A stretch of 58,430 nucleotides of DNA, taken from contig NZ_LMHC01000004.1 of the NCBI RefSeq assembly GCF_001427665.1, positions 36,185-94,614 on the forward strand, read 5' to 3'. The notes beneath the pieces are model-generated. The model saw only the letters and a program-made list of their open reading frames with translations. It had not been told where the DNA came from and searched no databases. This DNA is from Caulobacter sp. Root655 (GTDB lineage: Bacteria > Pseudomonadota > Alphaproteobacteria > Caulobacterales > Caulobacteraceae). The position numbers were made by a program, and so were the translations under genes. Positions 38,039-46,640 of this stretch are shown one piece after another. Every line of letters begins with the position of its first letter. Position 1 is the stretch's first letter.

Positions 38039-38132
38039 CGTCATCCCCCGCTTTATGCGGGGGACCCAAGCGGCGCTTCAGAACGACATTGGCCGGCTCG
38101 GCTTGGGTCCCCCGAACAAGTCGGGGGATGAC
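38039..38132. repeat. R2-type palindromic element between uraD and puuD
   Basis: TCATCCCCCG and CGGGGGATGA are the inverted ends, with GGGGGACCCAAGC facing GCTTGGGTCCCCC inside. A half element with the same ACCCAAGC arm is found at 57033. Confidence 0.8.
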
Positions 38133-38169
38133 GACCGTTGTGGAGATGCTGGCCGGGGGAGCCAACTAG

Positions 38170-39354
38170 TTGGAATACGACCTGACAACCTGGCTGAACC
38201 TGTCGCTGCGCTGGCTGCACGTGATCGCCGGCGTCGCCTGGATCGGCGCCTCGTTCTATTTCGTCTGGCTGGACAACAACCTGCGCGCGCCCGAACCACC
38301 GAAGGACGGCGTCAAGGGCGAGCTGTGGGCGGTGCACGGCGGCGGCTTCTACCATTCGCAGAAGTACATGACCGCCCCGGCCCACATGCCCGACCACCTG
38401 CACTGGTTCAAGTGGGAGGCCTACACCACCTGGCTCAGCGGCTTCGCCCTGCTGATCGTGCTCTATTACGTGGGCGCGCCGGTCTATCTGATCGACGCCG
38501 GCAAGCACGCCTTCAGCCAGGCCGGGGCCATCGCCACGGGCCTGGCCTTCATCCTCGGCGGCCTGCTGGTTTACGAGGCCCTGTGCCGCTCGCCGCTGGG
38601 CCAGCGGCCGCGCGCCTTCGGCGTCATCTGGTTCCTCTGCCTGACCGGCGCGACCTGGGCCCTCACCCATCTGTTCAGCGACCGCGGGGCCTTCATCCAC
38701 GTCGGCGCGATCATCGGCACGGCCATGGTCGGCAACGTGTTCCTGGTGATCATCCCCAACCAGCGCAAGATCGTCGCCGACATGCTGGCCGGCCGACCTG
38801 TCGACCCGCGCCTGGGGGCGATGGGCAAGCAGCGCTCGGTGCACAACAACTACATGACCCTGCCGGTCATCTTCATCATGATCAGCAACCACTATCCGGT
38901 GGTGACCGGCCATCCGCTGGCCTGGCTGCTGCTGGCGATGATCAGCGCCGGCGGGGTGTCGATCCGCCACTTCTTCAACCTGCGCCACCACGGGATCATC
39001 CGGCACGAGTTCCTGTTCATCGGGGCGATGCTGGTGTTCGGCGTCAGCATCGTCGCCAGCCACAAGCCCAAGGCGGTCGAGGCTGCCACCGCCGTGCCGT
39101 TCGCCGTCGCCAACGGCATCGTCCAGAAGCACTGCGTCGCGTGCCACGCCGCCGTTCCCACCCACAAGGGCTTCACCGCCCCGCCGAACGGCGCGGCTTT
39201 CGACACCCCGGCGGGCCTGGCCCGCTACGCGCCGCGCATTCGCGAGCGGGCGGTCGACAGCGCCAGCATGCCTCTTGGCAACGAGACCCACATGACCGAT
39301 GAGGAACGCGCCCAGCTGGGCGCCTGGATCAAGGCGGGAGCCAAAACGCAGTGA
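38170..39354 (+). CDS. puuD: Urate hydroxylase PuuD with C-terminal cytochrome c domain
   Basis: PuuD oxidises urate to 5-hydroxyisourate at the inner membrane and passes electrons to the respiratory chain through a fused cytochrome c. The 394-residue product has eight or so membrane helices (first at RWLHVIAGVAWIGASFYFVWL), conserved membrane-domain segments HGGGFYHSQKYMTAP and IPNQRKIVADM, and a periplasmic-type C-terminal domain with haem motif CVACH and the later Met ligand segment SASMPLGNETHM. The start is TTG after GGGGGAGCC. The TetR gene overlaps its stop by four bases. Confidence 0.94.
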   Translation: MEYDLTTWLNLSLRWLHVIAGVAWIGASFYFVWLDNNLRAPEPPKDGVKGELWAVHGGGFYHSQKYMTAPAHMPDHLHWFKWEAYTTWLSGFALLIVLYYVGAPVYLIDAGKHAFSQAGAIATGLAFILGGLLVYEALCRSPLGQRPRAFGVIWFLCLTGATWALTHLFSDRGAFIHVGAIIGTAMVGNVFLVIIPNQRKIVADMLAGRPVDPRLGAMGKQRSVHNNYMTLPVIFIMISNHYPVVTGHPLAWLLLAMISAGGVSIRHFFNLRHHGIIRHEFLFIGAMLVFGVSIVASHKPKAVEAATAVPFAVANGIVQKHCVACHAAVPTHKGFTAPPNGAAFDTPAGLARYAPRIRERAVDSASMPLGNETHMTDEERAQLGAWIKAGAKTQ

Positions 39355-40031
39355 CCACCGTGGTAGAGACGCCATCCGCCCCCGTGACGGACGACGCCGC
39401 GCCGGCGCCCCGCAAACGCAACGCCGAACGGACCCGCAAGGCGATCCTGACCGCGGCGCTGAAGGAGTTCTCGGCGGCGGGCTACGCTGGGGCGCGCATC
39501 GAGCGGATCGTCAAGGCCGCCAAATGCAACATCCGCATGCTCTACCACTATTTCGGCGACAAGAAGGGCCTGTACCTGGCGGTGCTGGAAGCCGCCTACG
39601 AGGACCTGCGCGGTCGCGAGGCCGAGCTGAAGATCGACTTCGACAAGCCCCTGGAAGGCTTCTTCGCCCTGCAGCGCTTCACCTTCGACTATTTCGAGAA
39701 GAACCCGCGCATCGACGGCCTGCTGCGCAACGAAAACCTGCTGCAGGGCAAGTTCGTCGCCCAGTCGCGCAAGGTCACCGAGACGGCGTTTCCCCTGCGG
39801 CGCACGATCGAGCGGCTGATCGACAGCGGCCAGAAGCAGGGGATCTTCCGGGAAGAACTCGACCCGGTGCAGATCTACGTGACCATCGCGGCGATGAGCC
39901 GGTTCCACCTGGCCAACGGCTATTCGCTGTCGGTGACGCTGGACACCGACATGAGCAAGGCCGAGTGGCGGCGCGAACGGCTGACCCACGCGCTGGAGCT
40001 GCTGGAGGGGTATCTGACGGCGGGGCGCTGA
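39351..40031 (+). CDS. TetR-family transcriptional regulator (probable purine-island regulator)
   Basis: The 226-residue protein has an N-terminal TetR DNA-binding domain (TRKAILTAALKEFSAAGYAG, IERIVKAAKCNIRMLYHYFG, KKGLYLAVLEAAYEDLR) and a helical ligand domain of the RutR-like C-terminal type. RutR of E. coli responds to pyrimidines. Its GTG start overlaps the puuD stop by four bases (GTGA), so it is made with the allantoate operon and would regulate that operon itself. It is the only regulator in the island, and thus my candidate for binding the five dyads; this is inference. Confidence 0.9.
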   Translation: MTTVVETPSAPVTDDAAPAPRKRNAERTRKAILTAALKEFSAAGYAGARIERIVKAAKCNIRMLYHYFGDKKGLYLAVLEAAYEDLRGREAELKIDFDKPLEGFFALQRFTFDYFEKNPRIDGLLRNENLLQGKFVAQSRKVTETAFPLRRTIERLIDSGQKQGIFREELDPVQIYVTIAAMSRFHLANGYSLSVTLDTDMSKAEWRRERLTHALELLEGYLTAGR

Positions 40032-40145
40032 ATCCGGCGCATCGAGGATAGCTCGAACGTTCGACTCATGCTCGACAAGGTTGAACTGGCGGCGGGCGCG
40101 ACATCCGGTCGAGGTCCACGGAGCGCCAGTCTTGTTGGGGGATCC

Positions 40146-40502
40146 ATGACCATCGCATCACGCACCCTGGCGGCGACCGCCGCGCTCTTGTTCCTGGCGC
40201 TGGCCGCACCCGCCCAGGCCAGTTCGTCCCTGGGCGTCCACGTCACGAACGTCGCCCCGAACAACGCCGGCTCACTGGTGTTCTATGTCGACGCCCCGCG
40301 CACCGGCCTTCCCGCTTGCGCGGCCGGCGGCAGCGCCCAGGCCTGGACGGTCAACACCAACACCGTCGCGGGCCAGGTCTTGGCCTCGGCGCTCTTCACG
40401 GCCCTGTCGACCGGCCTGCTGGTCGATGTCGGCGGCACGAGCGCCTGCGACGTGTTCCCGAACGCGGAGTCGGCCGGCTACATCGCCGTGCGCAAACCCT
40501 GA
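40146..40502 (+). CDS. Small secreted protein, paralogue 1 of a tandem pair
   Basis: The 118-residue precursor has a signal peptide (TLAATAALLFLALAAPAQA) and a mature domain with SLGVHVTNVAPNNAGSLVFYVD, two cysteines (LPACAAGG, SACDVF) that may pair, and a final GYIAVRKP. It is the same length as the next gene and aligns with it: NVAP, TGxPACA and GYxxxR are shared. I know no family. It lies between the TetR gene and the FmdA-type amidase gene, so expression with the island is possible but no purine role is evident. Confidence 0.72.
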   Translation: MTIASRTLAATAALLFLALAAPAQASSSLGVHVTNVAPNNAGSLVFYVDAPRTGLPACAAGGSAQAWTVNTNTVAGQVLASALFTALSTGLLVDVGGTSACDVFPNAESAGYIAVRKP

Positions 40503-40567
40503 TCGATCGACCCGCCCTGAAGCGCACGCCTCACGGATCGCCATCACTTCACCCACACGGGAAAGCC

Positions 40568-40924
40568 ATGACGCCCCTCTCGAGACTCGACCTCGCCGCA
40601 CTCTGCGCCCTGCCCCTGCTGTTGGCCGGTCCCGTCCAGGCCAGCAACGCCATCAATGTTCACGTCAACAACGTCGCGCCGGACAAAGACGGCAAGGTCG
40701 TCGTCATCCTCGACACCGCGCGCACCGGCCAGCCGGCCTGCGCGCTGTCGAACTTGACCTACTCGATCAACGTGACCACGGCGGGCGGCCAGGCGATGCT
40801 GTCGGCGATCTATACGGCGATCGCCGCGGACCTCGCGGTCGACCTCGTCGGCGCCAACACCTGCACCGAGTACGGCAACACCGAGTCGATCGGTTACGTG
40901 TCGCTGCGTCGCCGCGGCACGTAG
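40568..40924 (+). CDS. Small secreted protein, paralogue 2 of a tandem pair
   Basis: Like its neighbour, this is a 118-residue precursor with a signal peptide (LDLAALCALPLLLAGPVQA) and a mature part NAINVHVNNVAPDKDGKVVV, ARTGQPACALSNL, NTCTEYGNTESIGYVSLRR. It aligns along its length with the 40146 protein. The ATG follows GGGAAAGCC. It ends four bases from the 3' end of the convergent amidase gene. Function unknown; the paired cysteines suggest a folded periplasmic or surface protein. Confidence 0.7.
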   Translation: MTPLSRLDLAALCALPLLLAGPVQASNAINVHVNNVAPDKDGKVVVILDTARTGQPACALSNLTYSINVTTAGGQAMLSAIYTAIAADLAVDLVGANTCTEYGNTESIGYVSLRRRGT

Positions 40925-40927
40925 GGT

Positions 40928-41875
40928 CTAGAACAGAACCCCCTTCTCCAGCATCCCGTGCACCCCCTTCTCGCCATTCACCGTCTGGGTCACCCGGAAG
41001 TCCACGGCCAGCGAGCAGAACTGATAGGCCTGCACCCGGGTCAGCGCGGACCGCGCGACGATGAAGTCGATCATCCCGCGCAGCGCCTGTTTCATCGCCA
41101 GGTCCAGATCCTCGTTGAAGCCCAGGGTGATGAAATGGGTCGGCGTCTCGGCCCGCGGCCAGGCGGCCACCCCGATGTCGGCGGCCTTGTGCAGCACGAA
41201 GGTGAAGGTCCCGGTCAGGCCCATCTCCAGGGCGTTGACGCAGACCTCGCCGTCGCCCTGGCGGCCGTGGCCGTCGCCGACCGAGAAGTTGGCGCCCGCG
41301 ACCCAGACCGGCAGGAACAGGCTCGAACCCGCCGTCAGCTCCTTGCAGTCCATGTTGCCGCCGTGCTCGCGCGGTTCGCGGCTGGACAGCCGGCCGTAGC
41401 GCGGCGGCGGGGCGACCCCGGCCGTGCCGAAGAACGGCCGCAGCGGCAGGGTCGGGCCCCAGCTCGGCTTGCAGGTTCCCGCCGCGCCGTCGACGGCGAT
41501 GTGGCTGACATAGCGGTCGGGGAAATCCTCCGGCAGGGTCCCGGCCAGCGGCCGGACGGCGCAGTAGCCCCAGTCGTTGTTGGGCTCGATCGCCTCGATC
41601 CGCACCTCCAGGGTGTCGCCCGGCTCGGCGCCTCGGATCGCCACCGGACCGGTCAGGATGTGGGGGCCCATCCGCTCCAGCCTGGCGTCGTGGATCGCCT
41701 GCAAGGCGGGCGGAACGGTCAGGCCCAGTTCCGGCGGCGGCATCACCTCGGGGCCGCCCGAGACGCAGTCGACCACCACCGTGTCGCCCGGATCGACGGT
41801 CAGTACCGGATCGAAGGCGGCGTCGAAGATCCCGAAGCGGACGGTTTCCGGGGACGAGGCCAGGTGGTGGCGCAT
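40928..41875 (-). CDS. Acetamidase/formamidase family protein (FmdA/AmdA)
   Basis: The 315-residue protein has the FmdA/AmdA pattern: VDPGDTVVVDCVSGG, MGPHILTGPVAIRGAEPGDTLEVRI, the mid-protein HGGNMDCKELTAGSSLFLPVWVAGANFSVGDGHGRQGDGEVC and a late ETPTHFITLGFNEDLDLA. These zinc enzymes split short amides to ammonia and acids. It diverges from the AtzG/AtzE/HpxZ operon and shares an operator-bearing gap with it. Oxamate, an expected product of oxalurate breakdown, is an attractive substrate, but this is inference. Confidence 0.88.
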   Translation of the reverse strand: MRHHLASSPETVRFGIFDAAFDPVLTVDPGDTVVVDCVSGGPEVMPPPELGLTVPPALQAIHDARLERMGPHILTGPVAIRGAEPGDTLEVRIEAIEPNNDWGYCAVRPLAGTLPEDFPDRYVSHIAVDGAAGTCKPSWGPTLPLRPFFGTAGVAPPPRYGRLSSREPREHGGNMDCKELTAGSSLFLPVWVAGANFSVGDGHGRQGDGEVCVNALEMGLTGTFTFVLHKAADIGVAAWPRAETPTHFITLGFNEDLDLAMKQALRGMIDFIVARSALTRVQAYQFCSLAVDFRVTQTVNGEKGVHGMLEKGVLF

Positions 41876-41897
41876 GAAGTAAGCCTTCTATTACAAG
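41876..41897. promoter_or_regulatory. Purine-island operator site E (overlaps amidase leader)
   Basis: GAAGT at 41876-41880 and ACAAG at 41893-41897 flank a 12-base spacer beginning AAG, giving the shared AAGTAAG core. It abuts the amidase ATG and includes its ribosome site (AGAAGG), so a bound repressor would block both. The dyad is imperfect. Confidence 0.45.
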
Positions 41898-42065
41898 CGC
41901 CCAGTTGGCCCCCGCCGGCCGCTCCGCCCTAGCCTCGACCGCCGCCAGGTCGCGCCAAGCCGCCCGGCGCCCAACGGGCAGGCGCCGACGCGGGGAAGAT
42001 GGCGCGGCGCTGGGCGTCGAGACCCTCCAGGCCCGTCCCGCCCTAGCGGCGGCCGGATATCCCGG

Positions 42066-42088
42066 TTATGAAGAAATTTCTTACTTGT
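42066..42088. promoter_or_regulatory. Purine-island operator site D
   Basis: Read on the minus strand it is ACAAGT, a 12-base spacer AAGAAATTTCTT and CATAA. The left half and the AAGTAAGAAAT core match site B; the right half is degenerate. It lies 15 bases before the AtzG-like start. Confidence 0.5.
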
Positions 42089-42102
42089 GGAGCTTGCCCC
42101 GC

Positions 42103-42321
42103 ATGGCGGTCGATCCTGCGCTCTCGGCGTTTCTCGCCCTTCCCGACGACGCGGTCGCGGCCTATGCCGACGCCCGCGCCGAGGGGCTGGGCCTGCCGCT
42201 GCCGCAAGCCTGCCGCCCTGGGGTGATCGACAACCTGACCCTGCTGCGCCGCCAGGCCGAGACCTTCGTCGCCGCCCTGCCCGCGTCGGCGGCGGATGAG
42301 ATCGAGGCGTTCGCGCCATGA
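42103..42321 (+). CDS. AtzG/HpxX-like small subunit (DUF4089)
   Basis: The 72-residue protein matches DUF4089: FLALPDDAVAAYADARAEGLGLPLPQACRPGVIDNLTLLRRQAETF. AtzG, the founding member, is the small partner needed for solubility and assembly of the amidase AtzE (1-carboxybiuret hydrolase), and Klebsiella HpxX is the equivalent in the oxalurate gene set. The ATG lies 11 bases after GTGGAG. Its stop overlaps the start of the AtzE-type gene by four bases, consistent with a one-to-one complex. Confidence 0.85.
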   Translation: MAVDPALSAFLALPDDAVAAYADARAEGLGLPLPQACRPGVIDNLTLLRRQAETFVAALPASAADEIEAFAP

Positions 42322-43709
42322 GCTTCCGCTCCGCCGCCGCCATCGCCGCCGATGTCCGCGACGGCGCGACCACCGCTCGGGCCGAAACCGAGGCCGCCCT
42401 GGCGCGGATCGCCGCCGCCAACGGCGCCCTCAACGCCTTCACCGCCGTGTTCGCTGGCCGCGCCCTGGCCCAGGCCGACGCCATCGACGCCGACCTCGCC
42501 GCCGGTCGCGCGGTCGGTCCGCTGGCCGGCGCGCCGTTCGCGGTCAAGAACCTGTTCGACGTCGCGGGCGTGACCACGCTGGCCGGCTCGAAGATTCGCC
42601 GGGACGCGTCTCCCGCCGCCCGGGACGCCACCGCCATCCAGCGCCTGACCGCCGCCGGCGCCGTGCTGGTCGGGGCGCTGAACATGGACGAGTTCGCCTA
42701 CGGCTTCGTCACCGAGAACGCCCACGATGGCCCGACCCGCAATCCGCACGACCTGACCCGCATCGCCGGCGGCTCGTCGGGCGGCTCGGCCGCGGCGGTG
42801 GCCGCCGGCCTCGTGCCCCTGACCCTGGGCTCGGACACCAACGGCTCGATCCGCATCCCGGCCAGCCTGTGCGGGGTGTTCGGGTTGAAGCCCACCCTGG
42901 GCCGGCTGTCGCGCCAGGGCGCCTTTCCCTTTGTCGAGAGCCTGGACCACATCGGACCGTTCGCACGGTCGGTGGCGGACCTGACCCTCGCCTACGACCT
43001 GATGCAGGGACCGGATCCTCTGGATCCGCTCTGCCGTCGGCCCGCCGAACCGGCCGCCCCTCGCCTGCAAGCCATCGCCGACGCGCCCCTTCGCGTCGGC
43101 ATGCTGGGCGGCTGGTTCGCGCAGGGCGCCTTTCCCGAAGTGCTCGAGGCGCTGGAGATCATCGCCGACGCCCTGCAGGCCCGGCGTGGCGTCGAGCTGC
43201 CCGGCGCCGAGCAGGCCCGCGCCGCCGCCTTCTGCCTGACCGCCGCCGAGGGCGGCGAGTTGCACCTGGAAGACCTCAAGGCCCGGGCGCTGGACTACGA
43301 CCCGGCCGTGCGCGATCGCCTGCTGGCCGGCGCCCTGCTGCCGCACGGCGTGGCCGAGGCCGCCCGCCGCTATCGCCCGATCTTCCGCGACGCGGCGGCC
43401 AAGGTGTTCGAGGATTTCGACATCCTGCTGGCCCCGGCCTCGGTGTGCCCCGCGCCGGGCGTCGGCCAGGCGACCATGGAGATGGGCGGCCAGGAGGTTT
43501 CGGTGCGCAAGAACCTCGGCGCCTACACCCAGCCGATCAGCTATATCGGCCTGCCCGTCGTGACCGTGCCGCTCAACCGTCCGGGCAAGCTGCCCATCGG
43601 CGTGCAGGTCATCGCCCCGGCCTGGCGCGAGGACCTGGCCCTGGCCGCGGCCCTGCGGCTGGAGCAGGCCGGCGTCGTCGCGGCCCATCGCCCTCCGGAG
43701 CGGCCATGA
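42318..43709 (+). CDS. AtzE-family amidohydrolase (HpxY-like, amidase signature)
   Basis: The 463-residue enzyme is of the amidase-signature family. The Ser-cisSer-Lys catalytic triad is visible as Lys in FAVKNLFDVAG, and the serines in IAGGSSGGSAAAVAAGLVPL, followed by TLGSDTNGSIRIPASLCGVFGLKP. AtzE hydrolyses 1-carboxybiuret; the Klebsiella HpxY homologue is in an oxalurate operon. Oxalurate and carboxybiuret share the acyl-urea group, so oxalurate hydrolysis is the likely role here, immediately after PucG makes it. It overlaps both neighbours by four bases. Confidence 0.88.
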   Translation: MSFRSAAAIAADVRDGATTARAETEAALARIAAANGALNAFTAVFAGRALAQADAIDADLAAGRAVGPLAGAPFAVKNLFDVAGVTTLAGSKIRRDASPAARDATAIQRLTAAGAVLVGALNMDEFAYGFVTENAHDGPTRNPHDLTRIAGGSSGGSAAAVAAGLVPLTLGSDTNGSIRIPASLCGVFGLKPTLGRLSRQGAFPFVESLDHIGPFARSVADLTLAYDLMQGPDPLDPLCRRPAEPAAPRLQAIADAPLRVGMLGGWFAQGAFPEVLEALEIIADALQARRGVELPGAEQARAAAFCLTAAEGGELHLEDLKARALDYDPAVRDRLLAGALLPHGVAEAARRYRPIFRDAAAKVFEDFDILLAPASVCPAPGVGQATMEMGGQEVSVRKNLGAYTQPISYIGLPVVTVPLNRPGKLPIGVQVIAPAWREDLALAAALRLEQAGVVAAHRPPERP

Positions 43710-44107
43710 TCATCGACGACCTCTCCGTGCTGGCCGAGGTGACCGCCATGGTCGACGCCTACGAGACGGCGCTGATGGCCAACGACGTCGAGGCCCTGGA
43801 CGGCTTCTTCCGCGACGCGCCGCAGACCGTCCGCTACGGCGTGGCCGAGAATCTCTACGGCTTCGAGGCGATCGCCGCCTTTCGAATCGGCCGGAGCGGC
43901 GGCTCTCCTCCGCGTTCACGCCTCAGGACTGAAATCACCACGTTTGGGCGAGATTTCGCGATCGCCAATGTCGAATTCCTGCGTGAAGGGGCAAAACGAC
44001 CCGGCCGCCAGAGCCAGACCTGGGTTCGCACCGAAATCGGCTGGAAAATCGTCTCGGCCCATGTCTCGCTTCTTCAGGAAGGCGTTGACCAACGCCTTGC
44101 CCCGTAA
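43706..44107 (+). CDS. hpxZ: Oxalurate catabolism protein HpxZ
   Basis: The 133-residue protein matches HpxZ (DUF3225, a SnoaL-like fold): MVDAYETALMANDVEALDGFF, QTVRYGVAENLYGFEAIAAFR, TEITTFGRDFAIANVEF, QTWVRTEIGWKIVSAHVSL. Its exact role is unsettled; the gene was identified in the hpxWXYZ set of Klebsiella required for oxalurate use. Overlap with the amidase gene by four bases ties it to that operon. The start is ATG at 43706; the longer open frame upstream is a shadow of the amidase gene. Confidence 0.9.
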   Translation: MIIDDLSVLAEVTAMVDAYETALMANDVEALDGFFRDAPQTVRYGVAENLYGFEAIAAFRIGRSGGSPPRSRLRTEITTFGRDFAIANVEFLREGAKRPGRQSQTWVRTEIGWKIVSAHVSLLQEGVDQRLAP

Positions 44108-44132
44108 GCGAAAGATCGTCAGCCAAATGACG

Positions 44133-44156
44133 ATAAGTAAGAAATCTCTGACTTAT
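44133..44156. promoter_or_regulatory. Purine-island operator site B
   Basis: ATAAGT at 44133-44138 and ACTTAT at 44151-44156 form a perfect dyad with a 12-base spacer (AAGAAATCTCTG). It is 166 bases before the TonB receptor gene, in a gap with no other coding capacity. Confidence 0.7.
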
Positions 44157-44321
44157 GATCTGCTTTTGGGCGCCGTGGCGACCGCGTGGTCAAATAGTGA
44201 CATCTCGTGGCAAAACTTCATCAAACCAAGGCCGAGACGTCATCAAAGCTTTGGATTCGTCTCGATCATTGTGCATTGCACCCTCAGGTGTCGGGCCGCC
44301 GACACATGAAGGGGATATGAC

Positions 44322-46499
44322 ATGACCACCTCCGCCAAGCTGCGCGTACGCCTCCGCACCGGCGGCGCTCTCGCCGCCCTGGTCCTCGCCGCCGGCCTCG
44401 CCGCGCCGGCCTTCGCCCAGGAAACCGCCGTCACGCTCGACGACGTGATCGTCACCGCCCAGAAGCGGTCGGAAAACATCCAGGAAGTGCCGGTCTCGGT
44501 CGCCGCCGTCTCCGGCGAGAAGCTGGACGCCCTGTTCGCCGGCGGCGAGGACGTGCTGGCCCTGTCGAGCCGCGTCCCCGGCCTGTACATCGAATCCTCC
44601 AACGGCCGCGCCGCCCCGCGCTTCTACATCCGCGGCCTGGGCAACGCCGACTTCGACCTGGCCGCCTCGCAGCCGGTCTCGGTGATCATGGACGACGTGG
44701 TGATGGAAAACGTCGTGCTGAAGAGCACGCCGGTGTTCGACGTCGACCAGGTTGAAGTGCTGCGCGGCCCGCAGGGCACGCTGTTTGGCCGCAACACCAC
44801 CGCCGGCATCGTCAAGTTCGACAGCGTCAAGCCGAGCCAGAGCTTCAAGGCCAACGGCACGGTGACCTACGGCTCCTACGGCTCGTGGACGGCCGAGGGC
44901 GGCGTCGGCGGCCCGCTGGTCGAAGGCAAGCTGGCCGGTCGCATCTCGATCCTGGGCCAACACCGCGACGACTATATCGACAACACCTTCACCAAGGTGA
45001 AGGACGCCATGGGCGGCTACGACGAGTACGCCATCCGCGGCCAATTGCTGTGGACCCCGACCGAAGAGCTGAGCGTCCTGCTGAACGCCCACAACCGCAC
45101 CCTGGACGGCACCGCCGCGATCTTCCGCGCCAATATCCTCACCAAGGGCAGCAACAAGATCAACGGCGCCTTCGACCGTGACTCGGTCTTCTACAACGGC
45201 GGCGGCAGCAACCCGCAGAAGTACGACGGCAACGGCGAGTCGATTAAGATCGACTACGACTTCGGCGGCGTGACCCTGACCTCGATCAGCGCCTACGAGA
45301 CCACCAACGGCTACAGCCGCGGCGACATCGACGGCGGCGTGGCCGGCATCGGCCCCGGCTTCATCCCGTTCGACTCCGACACCCGGGACGGCATCGACGA
45401 CCTGGACCAGTACACCCAGGAAATCCGCCTGGCCTCGGACGCCGACGGTCCCTTCACCTGGCAGGTCGGCGGCTATTACTTCCACTCCGACTTCCTGGTG
45501 ACCACCGACGCCGGTTTCAACAAGGCGACGCTGAACCACAAGAACACCGCCTGGGCCGCCTTCGGCCAAGCCACCTACCAGGTCACCCCGCAACTGAAGC
45601 TCACCGGCGGCCTGCGCTACACCGACGACGACAAGACCATGACCGTGGTCGGCTCGACCGCGCCGAAGGTGGCGGTGTCGGACAGCAAGGTCTCGTGGGA
45701 CCTGTCGGCCTTCTACGCCGTGACCGACGACTTCAGCCTCTACGCCCGCACCGCTCGCGGCTTCCGTGGCCCGACCATCCAGGGCCGCGACATCGTGTTC
45801 TTCGCCCCGGCCTCGGTGGCCCAGTCGGAAACCATCCAATCGTACGAAGTGGGCTTCAAGAGCGAACTGCTCGACCGTCGCGTCCGCCTGAACGGCGCGG
45901 CCTTCGCCTTTGAGGAAAAGGACCCGCAGTTCAGCGCCATCGGCGGCGCCGGCAACAACACGCTGCTGGTCAACGCCGACAAGGGCGAGGCCTACGGCGT
46001 CGAGTTCGACGGCGAGTTCAAGGTCACCCAGAACCTGCTGCTGACCGCCGGCTACAGCTACAACCACACCAAGATCAAGGACAAGAACCTGGCCGTGGCG
46101 GTCTGCGCCCAGTGCACCGTGACCGACCCGCTGAACGCGGCGGGCCGGGCGCTGGTCAACGGCAACCCGTTCCCGAACGCGCCGAAGTACGTGCTGAACT
46201 TCACGGCCCGCTACGCCTACCCGATCGGCGACGGCGAACTGTTCGCCTACACCGACTGGTTCAAGCAGGGCTACACCAACCTGTTCCTCTACGAGAGCAA
46301 GGAGTTCAACTCGAAGGGCGCCTTCGAAGGCGGTCTGAAGCTCGGCTACGCCAAGCAGGACGGCGCCTACGAGGTGGCCCTGTTCGCCCGCAACATCACC
46401 AACGAGGTGAACCTGCGCGGCGGCATCGACTTCAACAACCTGACCGGTTTCGTCAACGAGCCTCGGATCGTCGGCATCTCGATCAGCGCCAAGCGGTAA
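44322..46499 (+). CDS. TonB-dependent receptor, purine-island
   Basis: The 725-residue outer-membrane protein has a signal peptide (TGGALAALVLAAGLAAPAFAQ), a TonB-box-like LDDVIVTAQKRSENIQEVPVSV, a plug domain (FDVDQVEVLRGPQGTLFGRNTTAG), and a barrel ending IVGISISAKR. It lacks the terminal Phe of most barrels. Its sequence type is the carbohydrate/nutrient receptor class typical of Caulobacter. With operator B upstream and purine genes on both sides, a purine, nucleoside or ureide is the likely ligand; the class also carries other substrates. A strong terminator follows. Confidence 0.92.
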   Translation: MTTSAKLRVRLRTGGALAALVLAAGLAAPAFAQETAVTLDDVIVTAQKRSENIQEVPVSVAAVSGEKLDALFAGGEDVLALSSRVPGLYIESSNGRAAPRFYIRGLGNADFDLAASQPVSVIMDDVVMENVVLKSTPVFDVDQVEVLRGPQGTLFGRNTTAGIVKFDSVKPSQSFKANGTVTYGSYGSWTAEGGVGGPLVEGKLAGRISILGQHRDDYIDNTFTKVKDAMGGYDEYAIRGQLLWTPTEELSVLLNAHNRTLDGTAAIFRANILTKGSNKINGAFDRDSVFYNGGGSNPQKYDGNGESIKIDYDFGGVTLTSISAYETTNGYSRGDIDGGVAGIGPGFIPFDSDTRDGIDDLDQYTQEIRLASDADGPFTWQVGGYYFHSDFLVTTDAGFNKATLNHKNTAWAAFGQATYQVTPQLKLTGGLRYTDDDKTMTVVGSTAPKVAVSDSKVSWDLSAFYAVTDDFSLYARTARGFRGPTIQGRDIVFFAPASVAQSETIQSYEVGFKSELLDRRVRLNGAAFAFEEKDPQFSAIGGAGNNTLLVNADKGEAYGVEFDGEFKVTQNLLLTAGYSYNHTKIKDKNLAVAVCAQCTVTDPLNAAGRALVNGNPFPNAPKYVLNFTARYAYPIGDGELFAYTDWFKQGYTNLFLYESKEFNSKGAFEGGLKLGYAKQDGAYEVALFARNITNEVNLRGGIDFNNLTGFVNEPRIVGISISAKR

Positions 46500-46561
46500 T
46501 CTGAAAGACCTCCGCCTGGCCTCGCGGCCGGGCGGATCCCCGAAGGATTGCCATCGTCCCG

Positions 46562-46591
46562 CCATGCTCCCGGTTCGCGCCGGGAGCATGG
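46562..46591 (+). terminator. Rho-independent-type terminator after the TonB receptor
   Basis: A perfect 12-pair stem, CCATGCTCCCGG with CCGGGAGCATGG, closes a six-base loop (TTCGCG), followed by TTCGTTT. It is 63 bases after the receptor stop and 50 before the nucleoside hydrolase, which therefore needs its own promoter. Confidence 0.8.
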
Positions 46592-46640
46592 TTCGTTTGA
46601 GGGGTTCCCCCTCCGCCCAACGATGAGATAAGTCCCTCGG

